Of a stretch of 64,000 bases of DNA, positions 16,229-23,860 are shown one piece after another. The position numbers and the translations under genes were made by a program. Each line of letters starts with the position of its first letter. Positions within the stretch are counted from its first letter, which is position 1. This DNA is from Parafrigoribacterium_A sp035571875. Its GTDB lineage: Bacteria > Actinomycetota > Actinomycetes > Actinomycetales > Microbacteriaceae. The stretch is taken from contig DATNBR010000020.1 in NCBI GenBank assembly GCA_035571875.1, positions 31,731 to 95,730 of the forward strand, read 5' to 3'. Below the pieces are notes generated by a model. It searched no databases and had not been told where the DNA came from. It worked only from the letters and a program-made list of their open reading frames with translations.

Positions 16229-17683
16229 CTACTGGGGCGTCGGCGGCAGCTGGGCCGGCGACAGCGACACCGGCGGGATGGCGACCCGCGCCGGTTCGCG
16301 CACCCACCACATCCCGGTCCGCCGCTTCTCGGCGCGCGTCGTGAAGCGGTAATGGTAGAGACTCGCGCGCACCCACCTCGGGCGCTGGCCGTCGAAGGGG
16401 TCGCGGCGCAGCATCCGCAGAGTCGGCGGGTCGGCCTCGAGCAGCTTGCCGAGGAACGCGTAGAACCACTGTTCGTGCACCGAACCGAGCGGCAGGAACC
16501 ACATCAGCCAGTCCAACCGCAGGTGGTACGGCGCGAACTGGCGCGGCATGCGCGAGGGGTCGCCGGGCTTGCCCTTGAACTCGTACTCGCGCCACTCCGC
16601 TTCGTCACGAGGTGAGGCATCGAGCGTGCCCTCCACGATCACCTCGTACCGATCCTTGGTCACGCTGCCGAAGGCGCCATAGGCGTTCACCAGCTGCCAG
16701 CGGTTGAAGGCCGCGTTCATCAGCTGCCTGCGCGAGAGCAGGTTCCTGATCGGCCAGTAGCTGAGCACCACCAGCAGCACTGTCACCGCGAGCACGATCA
16801 CGAGCCACCAGATCGGGGTGACCTCGCCCGAGCCCCAGTCGAGCGGGATGAACGGCAGCGCCCAGTGTGCGACCGGATCGCTGATGCGGCTGAAGGCGAG
16901 CACGATCGTGATCCAGTTGAGCCAGGCGAAGTTGCCGGTGAACACCAGCCAGAGCTGGGTGAGGATGACGATGGCGGCGGCCGCGCTCGCCACCGGCTGC
17001 GGCGCGAACAGCAGGAACGGCACGATCAGCTGTGCGAAGTGATTGCCGAGCACCTCCGCCCGGTGCACGGGCTTCGGCAACAGGTGCGCGAAGCGGCTGA
17101 ACGGATTCGGCATCGGCTGGGTCTCGTGGTGGTAATACAGGGCGGTGAGGTCGCGCCACGATCGGTCTCCGCGAATCTTGATCATGCCCGCGCCGAATTC
17201 GAGACGGAAGACCAGCCATGCTGTCAACAGCAGGATCGTGGTCGGCGGCGGCACGGCATCCGAGCCCAGGAAGGCGGCGGTGAAGCCGGCCTCGAGCAGC
17301 AGCATCTCCCATCCGAAGCCGTAGAAGGTCTGCCCCACATTCGTGACCGACATGTAGAGCAGCCACAGCGCGAGAAAGACGAGCGCGGGCACCCACGGCG
17401 GCCCCAACTGTGGCAGTCCGAGAACCACGGATGCGGCGAGCGCGACCCCGAGCCCGGCGACGGTCAGCAGCAACCGGTCGCTGTAACCCCAGCGGAACAG
17501 GGTGAACCCGCGCAGGAACCGCTTCTGCTCGAGCAGCTTCGGCACCGGCAGCAGTCCGTACTCGCCGAGGAGCGCACGGAACTGCGCCGCGGTGGAGAGG
17601 AAGGCGACCAAGAACATCACGGCGATGCCGCGCTGCAGCACCTGCCGCGCGAATTCGTAGTCCTGGGCGTCGAACCAGCTCAC
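16229..17683 (-). CDS. Lipase maturation factor family membrane protein
   Basis: A protein of about 484 residues with multiple membrane segments between about residues 15 and 310. Family motifs include NVGQTFYGFGWEMLLLE, FRLEFGAGMIKIRGDRSW and LTALYYHHETQPMPNP, followed by a soluble C-terminal part (EYEFKGKPGDP, RLDWLMWF, YHYRFTT). Eukaryotic LMF1 is an ER chaperone for lipases; the bacterial role is unknown. Start choice is uncertain: GTG 17683 is placed at the conserved SWFDAQDYEFAR, but GTG 17692 and ATG 17716 are in frame upstream. Confidence 0.85.
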   Translation of the reverse strand: MSWFDAQDYEFARQVLQRGIAVMFLVAFLSTAAQFRALLGEYGLLPVPKLLEQKRFLRGFTLFRWGYSDRLLLTVAGLGVALAASVVLGLPQLGPPWVPALVFLALWLLYMSVTNVGQTFYGFGWEMLLLEAGFTAAFLGSDAVPPPTTILLLTAWLVFRLEFGAGMIKIRGDRSWRDLTALYYHHETQPMPNPFSRFAHLLPKPVHRAEVLGNHFAQLIVPFLLFAPQPVASAAAAIVILTQLWLVFTGNFAWLNWITIVLAFSRISDPVAHWALPFIPLDWGSGEVTPIWWLVIVLAVTVLLVVLSYWPIRNLLSRRQLMNAAFNRWQLVNAYGAFGSVTKDRYEVIVEGTLDASPRDEAEWREYEFKGKPGDPSRMPRQFAPYHLRLDWLMWFLPLGSVHEQWFYAFLGKLLEADPPTLRMLRRDPFDGQRPRWVRASLYHYRFTTRAEKRRTGMWWVREPARVAIPPVSLSPAQLPPTPQ

Positions 17684-17731
17684 CCCTTCCACGCTACGCG
17701 CCGGGGAGGCACCCATCCAGCGGCACTCCCC

Positions 17732-17786
17732 CTCGCCGCGCCACACAATTGCTCGCCGCGACAGCAATTACTGGCGCGGCGAGCCG
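17732..17786. repeat. Inverted repeat (family C, copy 2)
   Basis: CTCGCCGCGCCA at 17732-17743 pairs perfectly with TGGCGCGGCGAG at 17772-17783, with a second partial arm GCTCGCCGCG at 17751-17760 in the loop. The outer right arm CTGGCGCGGCGAGCCG is the exact reverse complement of the core at 16170-16185, so the lipase-maturation-factor gene is bracketed by the same element. Confidence 0.85.
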
Positions 17787-17831
17787 CTTTCTGTGGCCGC
17801 GAGGGTACGAACCACCGCGAGAGTCCGCAGG

Positions 17832-19262
17832 TCAGCGCAAGGCGGGCGGCGTAGTGATGCCGAAGCGCTCGCGCAGCGCGAGGGTCGCGGCGTACCAGCC
17901 GTTCATGCCGTGAACGGCAGGCCCGGGTGGTGTTGCCGAGGAACACAGGTACACGCCCTCGATCGGGGTGCGCCACGGCGCGGGTGAGACCACGGGACGC
18001 TTGACGAGCTGCCGCAGCGTGAGGGCGCCGCTGTAGATGTCTCCCCCGATGTAGTTCGGGTTGTACGCCGCCATCTCGGTGGCCGAGCTCGCTGCGCTGG
18101 CGAGGATGAGGTCTCGAAAGCCCGGCGCGAACCGCTCCACCTGCGCTGTGACGAGCTCGGTCGCGTCGAGCGTCGAGCCCGAAGGCACGTGGATGTACGC
18201 CCACAGCACCTGCTGGCCCGCTGGCGCCCGCGTGTCGTCGAGCACGCTCGGCTGGGTGACCAGAACATACGGATGCGGCGACACGGCCCCCCGCAGCACC
18301 GCATTTTCCCCCGCCGCGATCTCGGCCCTGCTGCCGCCGAGGTGCACCGTGGGTGCGAGCCGCACCTCGGCGTTGGACCACGGCACCGGTCCGGACAACG
18401 CGAAATCGACCTTCGCCACCCCGGGCCCGTAGCGATACCGCTCGAGCGCGCGCCGATATCCGCCGGGAAGCTCCGCGGTCTGCAGCAGCTTCGGCGAGGT
18501 GTCGAGCAGCGTCGCGCGAGACGGTTCGAGCTGGGCGAGCGAATCCACGCGCACCCCGGTCTCCACGGTGCCGCCGTGCGCGAGGAGGTCGTCGACCATG
18601 ACATCCGCGATCGACTGCGAACCCCCCACCGGGTAGCCCCAGCCGAGCGCGTGCCCGTGCATGGCGAGCAGCAGGCCGGCACCCGCCGTCGCCAGAGACG
18701 GCTGCCCGCCGCTGGCATGCGCGGTCACGCCGGTGAGGAGCGCGGGAGCGAACTGCTCCCTGAAGCGCAGCTTCCACAGCGGCGAGCCCTGCTCGAGTGC
18801 ACGCAGACCGTACAGTGCGGCGGCGATCGGGTCGCTCGGAATCCGCAGCAGCTGCGATCCGGTGAAGTCGACGACGCCTTCGGCGCGCGCGATCAGCGGC
18901 TCGAGCAGGCGCCGCCAGGCGGGGCCGTCTCGCCCGAGCCCGGCGACCGTGCGGTCGAGGTCGTGCCACGCGATCGCGGCCTCTCCCTGGTCGAGCGGAT
19001 GCGCGTACGAGACCTCGGGCACGATCCACTCGATGCGCTCCGTCAGCCCGAATTCGCGAAAGAACGGGGACGACATCGCCGCCGGATGCACGGCCGAGCA
19101 CACGTCGTGGCGAAAGCCAGGCAGGGTGAGCTCACTCGTGCGCATCCCGCCGCCGAGCGTCTGCGCGCCCTCGACGAGTCGCACGGAGAGGCCCGCTCGG
19201 GCGGCCGTGACTGCGGCGGAGAGCCCGTTCGGGCCACTCCCTACGACCGTGACGTCGACCAT
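17832..19262 (-). CDS. FAD-dependent oxidoreductase, CrtI/phytoene-desaturase-like
   Basis: A 476-residue flavoprotein. The N-terminal dinucleotide-binding motif is VTVVGSGPNGLSAAVTAARAG with the acidic end at VRLVEGAQTLGGGMRT. The C-terminal FAD motif is VYLCSSATPPGPAVHGMNGW, typical of the phytoene desaturase-related NAD(P)/FAD oxidoreductases widespread in actinobacteria. No carotenoid genes are adjacent, so the substrate is unknown and carotenoid desaturation is not implied. Confidence 0.85.
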   Translation of the reverse strand: MVDVTVVGSGPNGLSAAVTAARAGLSVRLVEGAQTLGGGMRTSELTLPGFRHDVCSAVHPAAMSSPFFREFGLTERIEWIVPEVSYAHPLDQGEAAIAWHDLDRTVAGLGRDGPAWRRLLEPLIARAEGVVDFTGSQLLRIPSDPIAAALYGLRALEQGSPLWKLRFREQFAPALLTGVTAHASGGQPSLATAGAGLLLAMHGHALGWGYPVGGSQSIADVMVDDLLAHGGTVETGVRVDSLAQLEPSRATLLDTSPKLLQTAELPGGYRRALERYRYGPGVAKVDFALSGPVPWSNAEVRLAPTVHLGGSRAEIAAGENAVLRGAVSPHPYVLVTQPSVLDDTRAPAGQQVLWAYIHVPSGSTLDATELVTAQVERFAPGFRDLILASAASSATEMAAYNPNYIGGDIYSGALTLRQLVKRPVVSPAPWRTPIEGVYLCSSATPPGPAVHGMNGWYAATLALRERFGITTPPALR

Positions 19263-19312
19263 CGCCCTAGTCTGTCACCCCTGCCTCCGCGACCCGTGGG
19301 AGTGCGCGAGCG

Positions 19313-19747
19313 CTACTGGGTGAGACTCGCGATCGCTGCGACGATGCGTCGCTCGCGCGTCTCGGCCGCCTTCGCACCCTCGATCGACACGACGTGCGCC
19401 TTCTGGCGACTCGGCGAGAGCGCGTCGAAGGCCGCGCGAGCCCCGGGCGCTGCGTCCAGCGCGGCCGCGAAATCGGCGGGAGGCTCGACCGTGCGCGGCT
19501 CCGTGTCGAGGGTGAGCACGACATCCAGCCGGTCCCCGCCGACGATGCCCGTCGCTGCACGCTTGTCTGAGCTGAACGGGATGAGGAACCGACCGCCCAT
19601 GGGCGCAATGGTGCTGCGGTAGGAGTAGCCGTTGACCGTCACGTTCACGGCGGGGCGCTTGCCACCGCCGAGCCGCTCGACAACGTCCTCGGGCACCGGG
19701 ATACCCGTGTTGTTGCCCTGCTGCAGCATGATTGCGACGAATTCCAT
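19313..19747 (-). CDS. DUF1905 / YdeI-OmdA family protein
   Basis: A 144-residue protein. The first 90 residues match DUF1905 (NTGIPVPEDVVERLGGGKRP, GRFLIPFSSDKRAATGI). The C-terminus FDALSPSRQKAHVVSIEGAK matches the YdeI/OmpD-associated module seen in bacteriocin-protection annotations. The function is unproven. Its start is 30 bp from the divergent glycosylase start. Confidence 0.83.
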   Translation of the reverse strand: MEFVAIMLQQGNNTGIPVPEDVVERLGGGKRPAVNVTVNGYSYRSTIAPMGGRFLIPFSSDKRAATGIVGGDRLDVVLTLDTEPRTVEPPADFAAALDAAPGARAAFDALSPSRQKAHVVSIEGAKAAETRERRIVAAIASLTQ

Positions 19748-19776
19748 GCTTCGAGTCTGACAGCTAGCCTCGTTGC

Positions 19777-20646
19777 ATGGCCACCCTCACCGATGCGACC
19801 GTGCTCGCCGCCGCGGAGTGGCGCGAGCTCGAGGAGCGCCACCGCGACCGCGCCGATCGGCTGAGCAGCGGCTGGCGCGAGCGCGCGGGAACCGGGCGCA
19901 CGCATCCGGTCGAGGACTTCCTCTTCACCTACTACCCCGTGCCTCCTCGCGTGCTGCGGCGCTGGCACCCCGGCGCCCGCGTCGTGCTCGCGGATGCCGC
20001 GGGCAGCGAGCGCGCCGACTGGCGGTGGTATGCCACGCGCGGCGACGACGTGACTCTCGACACCGCGGCGTTCGTCGAGGCCAGGGGCAGCAGCATCCGC
20101 TTCATCGTGTCGTTGCTCGGCGCGACCGCGCGGCGCGAGCCGAGGCTCGGATGCTTCGGCCTGCACGAGTGGGCGATGGTGTACCGGCAGGGCGAGCACC
20201 GGCACGAGGCGCCGCTCAGGCTCAGCCAGAGCGAGACGGATGCGGTGGTCGAGGGAGCCCGCATCTCCTGCACGCACTTCGATGCCTACCGTTTCTTCAC
20301 GCCGCCCGCCGCGCCGCTCAACCGGCTGATCCCCACCCGCGAGAATCAGCCCGCCATGGAGCAGCCGGGTTGCCTGCACGCCGGCATGGACATCTACAAG
20401 TGGGCGACGAAGCTGGGGCCGCTGCTGCCGGGCGCACTGCTGCTTGACGCGTTCGAGTTGGCCGCGAACATCCGCGAACTCGACATGCGGGCATCGCCCT
20501 ACGACCTCAGCGAATGGGGCTATGCGCCGGTCGCGATCGAGACGGCGGAGGGCAAGGCCGAATATGTGCGCCGGCAGCGGGACTTCGCCGCACGCGGCAA
20601 CGCCCTGCGCGAGGGCATCGTCGGCGTCCTCGACGGCCTGCTGTAG
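19777..20646 (+). CDS. Putative 3-methyladenine DNA glycosylase (actinobacterial type)
   Basis: A 289-residue protein of a conserved actinobacterial family usually annotated as 3-methyladenine DNA glycosylase. Conserved blocks are HPVEDFLFTYYPV, LGCFGLHEWAMVYR, CTHFDAYRFFTPPA, QPGCLHAGMDIYKW and IRELDMRASPYDLS. No classical helix-hairpin-helix glycosylase motif is visible, so the enzymatic name rests on family annotation only. Confidence 0.72.
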   Translation: MATLTDATVLAAAEWRELEERHRDRADRLSSGWRERAGTGRTHPVEDFLFTYYPVPPRVLRRWHPGARVVLADAAGSERADWRWYATRGDDVTLDTAAFVEARGSSIRFIVSLLGATARREPRLGCFGLHEWAMVYRQGEHRHEAPLRLSQSETDAVVEGARISCTHFDAYRFFTPPAAPLNRLIPTRENQPAMEQPGCLHAGMDIYKWATKLGPLLPGALLLDAFELAANIRELDMRASPYDLSEWGYAPVAIETAEGKAEYVRRQRDFAARGNALREGIVGVLDGLL

Positions 20647-20682
20647 CACCGACTGCGGGTCACTCGCCGACGGTGCCCGCGC

Positions 20683-20738
20683 GCGCCGAGCGTGCCCACT
20701 GGAACGGGCACGCTCGGCGCGGACGAGCACGCTCGGCG
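20683..20738. repeat. REP-like palindrome (family A)
   Basis: GCGCCGAGCGTGCCC at 20683-20697 pairs perfectly with GGGCACGCTCGGCGC at 20706-20720 (8-nt loop). A third copy, GAGCACGCTCGGCG, is at 20725-20738. The core recurs at 57661-57744. The element lies between two plus-strand genes and may also act as a terminator-like hairpin. Confidence 0.85.
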
Positions 20739-20765
20739 GAGGAACAGCACCTACGCTGGAGTGAC

Positions 20766-21131
20766 ATGATCACGAGACACGAGGCTGCGCTGCGGCTGGA
20801 CATTTCGCTCGAGATGGCGCGCCGGCACGGCATTCCGAACCGCCTGTCGGAGGCGGAGTTCGCCGAGCTCGACGCGAACCCTCCGGCCTGGCTCGCGCAA
20901 TCGCGCGCGAATCGCACGGGCACGAAGCCGGTCTGGGTGCAGTTGAAGTGCGACATCTGCGGCTTCGAGGAGCCCGCACGGCCGAAGAAGTGGTGGCCGG
21001 CGTTCAGCTATCTCAGCTGCGATCACCACCTGGCCGGCGAACTGCCCGCGCCAGCGGCCCAGACGCATCGGCGCGAGATCGACGGAATCGGCAGCCGTTT
21101 CGTCGGCATCGTGGACGAGATCGTCCGCTAG
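20766..21131 (+). CDS. Conserved actinobacterial protein of unknown function
   Basis: A 121-residue protein. The N-terminus (MITRHEAALRLDISLEMARR) looks like a small helical segment with a possible helix-turn-helix character. A central CDICGF and a later LSCDHH could form a small zinc site (C-x2-C ... C-x-H-H). No catalytic motif is seen. A GGAG ribosome-binding site lies 6 nt before ATG 20766. It ends 4 bp from the convergent MarR gene. Confidence 0.7.
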   Translation: MITRHEAALRLDISLEMARRHGIPNRLSEAEFAELDANPPAWLAQSRANRTGTKPVWVQLKCDICGFEEPARPKKWWPAFSYLSCDHHLAGELPAPAAQTHRREIDGIGSRFVGIVDEIVR

Positions 21132-21135
21132 CGCG

Positions 21136-21621
21136 CTACGCCGATGGGGGTCTGCCCAGGCGGCCGTCCGGGTCGAGCCGAGCGAGCATCCGGCTCATGA
21201 TGCGATCGAGGTCCGCGACGTCGCGCGCGTCGAGCGGGTCGATCACGTTCTCGCGCACCGCCCCCACGTGTCCCGGTGCGGTCTCGATGACCTTCTCCCA
21301 GCCGGATGCCGTGAGCGTCGCGTTCGTGGCCCGGCGATCCGCCTCACAGGGGCTGCGCCTCACATAGCCACGCTTCTCGAGGCGGGCGACCACGTGCGAC
21401 AGGCGTGGCAGGGTCGCGTTCGTCTCCAGGCCGAGCTCGGTCATCCTGAGCGTGCGACCCGGGGCCTCGGAGAGCATCGCCATGACGAAGTACTCGAAAT
21501 GGCTGAGCTCGGCGTCACGCTGAAGCTGGCTGTCGAGCGCGCCGGGAAGGAGCTCGACGACCGCGACGAACTTTCTCCAGGCAGACATCTCGTCCGCCGA
21601 CAGCCACCGCGTGTCGTTCAT
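21136..21621 (-). CDS. MarR family transcriptional regulator
   Basis: A 161-residue winged helix-turn-helix protein. The recognition-helix region is MTELGLETNATLPRLSHVVARLEKRGYV and the wing is RRSPCEADRRATNATLTASG. A palindrome at 21638-21657 in front of its start overlaps the divergent promoter, so it probably represses both itself and the NAD(P)-binding protein. The effector is unknown. Confidence 0.9.
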   Translation of the reverse strand: MNDTRWLSADEMSAWRKFVAVVELLPGALDSQLQRDAELSHFEYFVMAMLSEAPGRTLRMTELGLETNATLPRLSHVVARLEKRGYVRRSPCEADRRATNATLTASGWEKVIETAPGHVGAVRENVIDPLDARDVADLDRIMSRMLARLDPDGRLGRPPSA

Positions 21622-21637
21622 GAACCCATTCTAGCAA

Positions 21638-21657
21638 TTACTTGACGCTACAAGTAA
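21638..21657. promoter_or_regulatory. MarR operator palindrome
   Basis: TTACTTGACGCTACAAGTAA has perfect 7-bp arms (TTACTTG / CAAGTAA) and a 6-bp centre. It lies between the divergent MarR and oxidoreductase-like genes and covers the -35 of the latter. Confidence 0.75.
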
Positions 21658-21669
21658 AAGGGCTACTAT
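21642..21669 (+). promoter_or_regulatory. Promoter for the F420/NADP reductase-like gene
   Basis: TTGACG (21642-21647), a 16-bp spacer and TACTAT (21664-21669) form a good vegetative-type promoter, 39 bp upstream of ATG 21708. The -35 box lies inside the MarR palindrome, so binding would block polymerase. Confidence 0.6.
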
Positions 21670-21707
21670 TAGTTGAACCAACAACCAATCACACAACGGG
21701 AGAAGCA

Positions 21708-22322
21708 ATGACCAAGGTCACCATCATCGGCGCAGGCAACATGGGCGGCGCGATCGCCAAGCTCGCCACGGCAGGCGGCAACGAGGTTCAACTCCTCGCT
21801 CGCGACGCGGCCAAGGCCACCGCCGCGACAGGAGCCACGGCGGGCACCATCGGAGACGCCATCACCGGTGACCTCGTCGTTCTCGCCGTTCCGCACCCCG
21901 CCGTCGCCGACGTGATCGGCACCTACGGCGACCAACTCGAGGGCAAGGTCATCGTCGACATCACCAACCCCGTCGACTTCGCCACCTTCGACTCGCTCGT
22001 GGTGCCCGCCGACAGCTCGAACAGCCGCGAGATCGCGGCGCTCGCGCCGAAGGCATCCGTCATCAAGGCCTTCAACACGAACTTTGCCGCCACCCTGCAC
22101 GCCGGCAGCGTCGGCAGCGAGAAGACCGCCGTGCTCATCGCCGGGGATGACGCCGAGGGCAAGGCCGCGCTGGCGAAGATCGTGACGGATGCGGGCCTCA
22201 AGGCCGTCGACGCAGGCTCGCTCAAGCGCGCCCGCGAGCTCGAGTCGCTCGGCTTCCTGCAGCTGACCCTCGCCGCCTCGGAGAAGACCTCCTGGACGAG
22301 CGGTTTCGCTCTCGCCGACTGA
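21708..22322 (+). CDS. NADPH-dependent F420 reductase-like NAD(P)-binding protein
   Basis: A 204-residue Rossmann protein. The N-terminal loop is TIIGAGNMGGAIAKLA, followed by LVVLAVPHPAV and VIVDITNPVDF. The C-terminal region KRARELESLGFLQLTL matches F420H2:NADP oxidoreductase relatives. It may reduce F420 or a dinucleotide-linked substrate; F420 use is inferred from the family only. GGGAGAAG precedes ATG 21708. MarR control is likely. Confidence 0.83.
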   Translation: MTKVTIIGAGNMGGAIAKLATAGGNEVQLLARDAAKATAATGATAGTIGDAITGDLVVLAVPHPAVADVIGTYGDQLEGKVIVDITNPVDFATFDSLVVPADSSNSREIAALAPKASVIKAFNTNFAATLHAGSVGSEKTAVLIAGDDAEGKAALAKIVTDAGLKAVDAGSLKRARELESLGFLQLTLAASEKTSWTSGFALAD

Positions 22323-22338
22323 GTCGAACAGCGCTCGA

Positions 22339-22380
22339 ACGGGGCCTGTGCCCGATCATGGGATCGGGCGCAGGCCCCGT
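22339..22380 (+). terminator. GC-rich terminator hairpin
   Basis: A 19-bp stem (22339-22357 with 22362-22380, one mismatch) and a 4-nt loop lie just after the oxidoreductase-like gene. There is no T tract, as is common for actinobacterial terminators. Confidence 0.7.
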
Positions 22381-22480
22381 CGCTCCCCCGCGAACTGGGG
22401 CGAGCGGCCGCTATGAGTCCGGCGTAGCGTAGCGCATGGGGGACAGCTTGTGTACCCCAAACGCTTCGGCAGGAGGGGTC

Positions 22481-22906
22481 ATGGTCGCCACCACGGTGTT
22501 CGCCAGCACGGCACCCGTCACCCTCGCGCCCGAAACGCTCGACAGCATCGGTCTGCTCGCCGTCCTGCTCGAAGAAAACGGCGTGGAGAAGCGCATCGTC
22601 GCCGAGGCTCCGCTCCGTCCCGAGGTGAGCGCCGCGGTCAGGCACCGCATTCCCGCCGGCTGGTACCCCGACCGCGAGAATCCGGCCCGCCGCCGCTGGT
22701 GGGACGGCACCACCTGGACCGAACACTACACGCCACTCACCGCCGAAGTCACCGTTCCCCGTGCCCCGCGACACCTCGCCGCCGTCACCGAACCGGTCGA
22801 AGTCTCGGCACAGCGAGCGCCCGTTCCCGTGCTCGTGATCGTGCTTCTCGCCGCGCTCGGCGCAGCCAACGCCGTGCTGCTCACGATGCTCGCCTCCGGC
22901 CGCTAG
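22481..22906 (+). CDS. DUF2510 membrane protein
   Basis: A 141-residue protein. The central DUF2510 motif is PAGWYPD ... RRWWDGTTWTEHY (about residues 58-84). The C-terminus is one hydrophobic helix, VPVLVIVLLAALGAANAVLL. DUF2510 is a short tryptophan-rich module in actinobacterial membrane proteins with unknown role. ATG 22481 has a strong GGAGGGG site 2-8 nt upstream; an earlier in-frame ATG at 22436 lacks one. Confidence 0.82.
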   Translation: MVATTVFASTAPVTLAPETLDSIGLLAVLLEENGVEKRIVAEAPLRPEVSAAVRHRIPAGWYPDRENPARRRWWDGTTWTEHYTPLTAEVTVPRAPRHLAAVTEPVEVSAQRAPVPVLVIVLLAALGAANAVLLTMLASGR

Positions 22907-22963
22907 CGCTGTCGAGGTCGGGCCGTGGTCACCTCTCCCGTCTCGGCAACGTAAGGTCTTAAG

Positions 22964-23770
22964 GTGACCGAAGAATGCATCCACGGACTCGATCTCGATC
23001 GCTGTGACATCTGCAGCCCGAAGGCGAAAGCCGCTCCGGTGACGGCGAGCCCGGCTCGCACCAGACGGCCCAGCAGCTCCCCTGCGAGCGCCTCTCCTCG
23101 TCGGCGTGAATCCCCGCAACCGAAGGGCAAGCCGGTCATCCTCGCCGAGCAGCGCGTGCAGCACCTGACCCACATCGACAATCTCACCGGCATCCTCGTC
23201 GACGGCGCGTTGCACGCGGATGCCGACCCGGCCTGGCAGGGTCGCCCCGAGATCGACATCTCCTCCCCCGACACCCGCAATGCCCGGCGCGGCACGGACA
23301 TCGCCGGCACCGGCCGCACGGTCGCCGACCACGTGCCGTTCTTTCTCTCGCCCGACGCGACGATCTGGGAGGGCATGCTCGCCCGCACGCCGGACCCTCG
23401 ACTCGCACCCCGCGCGCGAGCGCTGCCCGCCACCGAGTTCATCATGCTCGTCACGACGATCAAGCAGCTCGTGCCCCTCGACGGCCCCTACCCCGTGGTG
23501 GCCGACGGCGATGCCGCCGATGCCCGCACCCGCTTCGCCACGACGAAGGAGGATTCTGAGCGGTTGCTACGGCGACTGCTGACCTCCGACGATGGCGTCC
23601 TGCTGCGTGCGGAGCTGCTCGTGCCCGAGCCGGTGCCGTTCGAACGGATCAGCCTCATCGGCGTCGCCAACGAGCGGGCGCGGGCCGACGTGCGAGAGCT
23701 CCTCGCCGGCTCAGCGCATCAGCCCCGCGTCGCGGTGCACCCGCCCTGGTTCGCGCTCGCCACCCCCTGA
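22964..23770 (+). CDS. DarT-like ssDNA thymidine ADP-ribosyltransferase (DUF4433) with N-terminal zinc-ribbon-like region
   Basis: A 268-residue protein. A short Cys/His-rich start (CIHGLDLDRCDIC) and a Ser/Pro/Arg-rich linker precede a DarT-type domain. Visible motifs are LTHIDNLTGILVDGAL, a DIS...RG segment, VPFFLSP and, near the C-terminus, LLRAELLVPEPVPF, whose Glu aligns with the catalytic Glu of DarT. DarT enzymes ADP-ribosylate thymidine in single-stranded DNA as toxins or phage-defence effectors, normally paired with the macrodomain antitoxin DarG. No DarG is adjacent. The start is GTG 22964 with a weak AAGG site. Confidence 0.78.
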   Translation: MTEECIHGLDLDRCDICSPKAKAAPVTASPARTRRPSSSPASASPRRRESPQPKGKPVILAEQRVQHLTHIDNLTGILVDGALHADADPAWQGRPEIDISSPDTRNARRGTDIAGTGRTVADHVPFFLSPDATIWEGMLARTPDPRLAPRARALPATEFIMLVTTIKQLVPLDGPYPVVADGDAADARTRFATTKEDSERLLRRLLTSDDGVLLRAELLVPEPVPFERISLIGVANERARADVRELLAGSAHQPRVAVHPPWFALATP

Positions 23771-23860
23771 CGCCCCGCCGAACTGACGCCCGCCGGACTG
23801 ACGCCCCGCCGGACTGACGCCACTCGGACTGACGCCCCGCCGGACTGAAGCCCCGTCGCT
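23767..23860. repeat. Tandem 15-16-bp repeat
   Basis: About five units of CTGACGCCCCGCCGGA (15-16 bp, starting at 23767, 23783, 23798, 23814 and 23829) and a degenerate sixth fill the gap between the DarT-like gene and the convergent EEP gene. The first unit supplies the DarT stop codon. Confidence 0.85.

Noticed and set aside
14129..23770. A1S_2505 protein as the DarG antitoxin of the DarT-like protein
   Set aside because: The genes are about 9 kb apart with many unrelated genes between, and the macro-like resemblance is limited to one loop; kept only as a speculative test.
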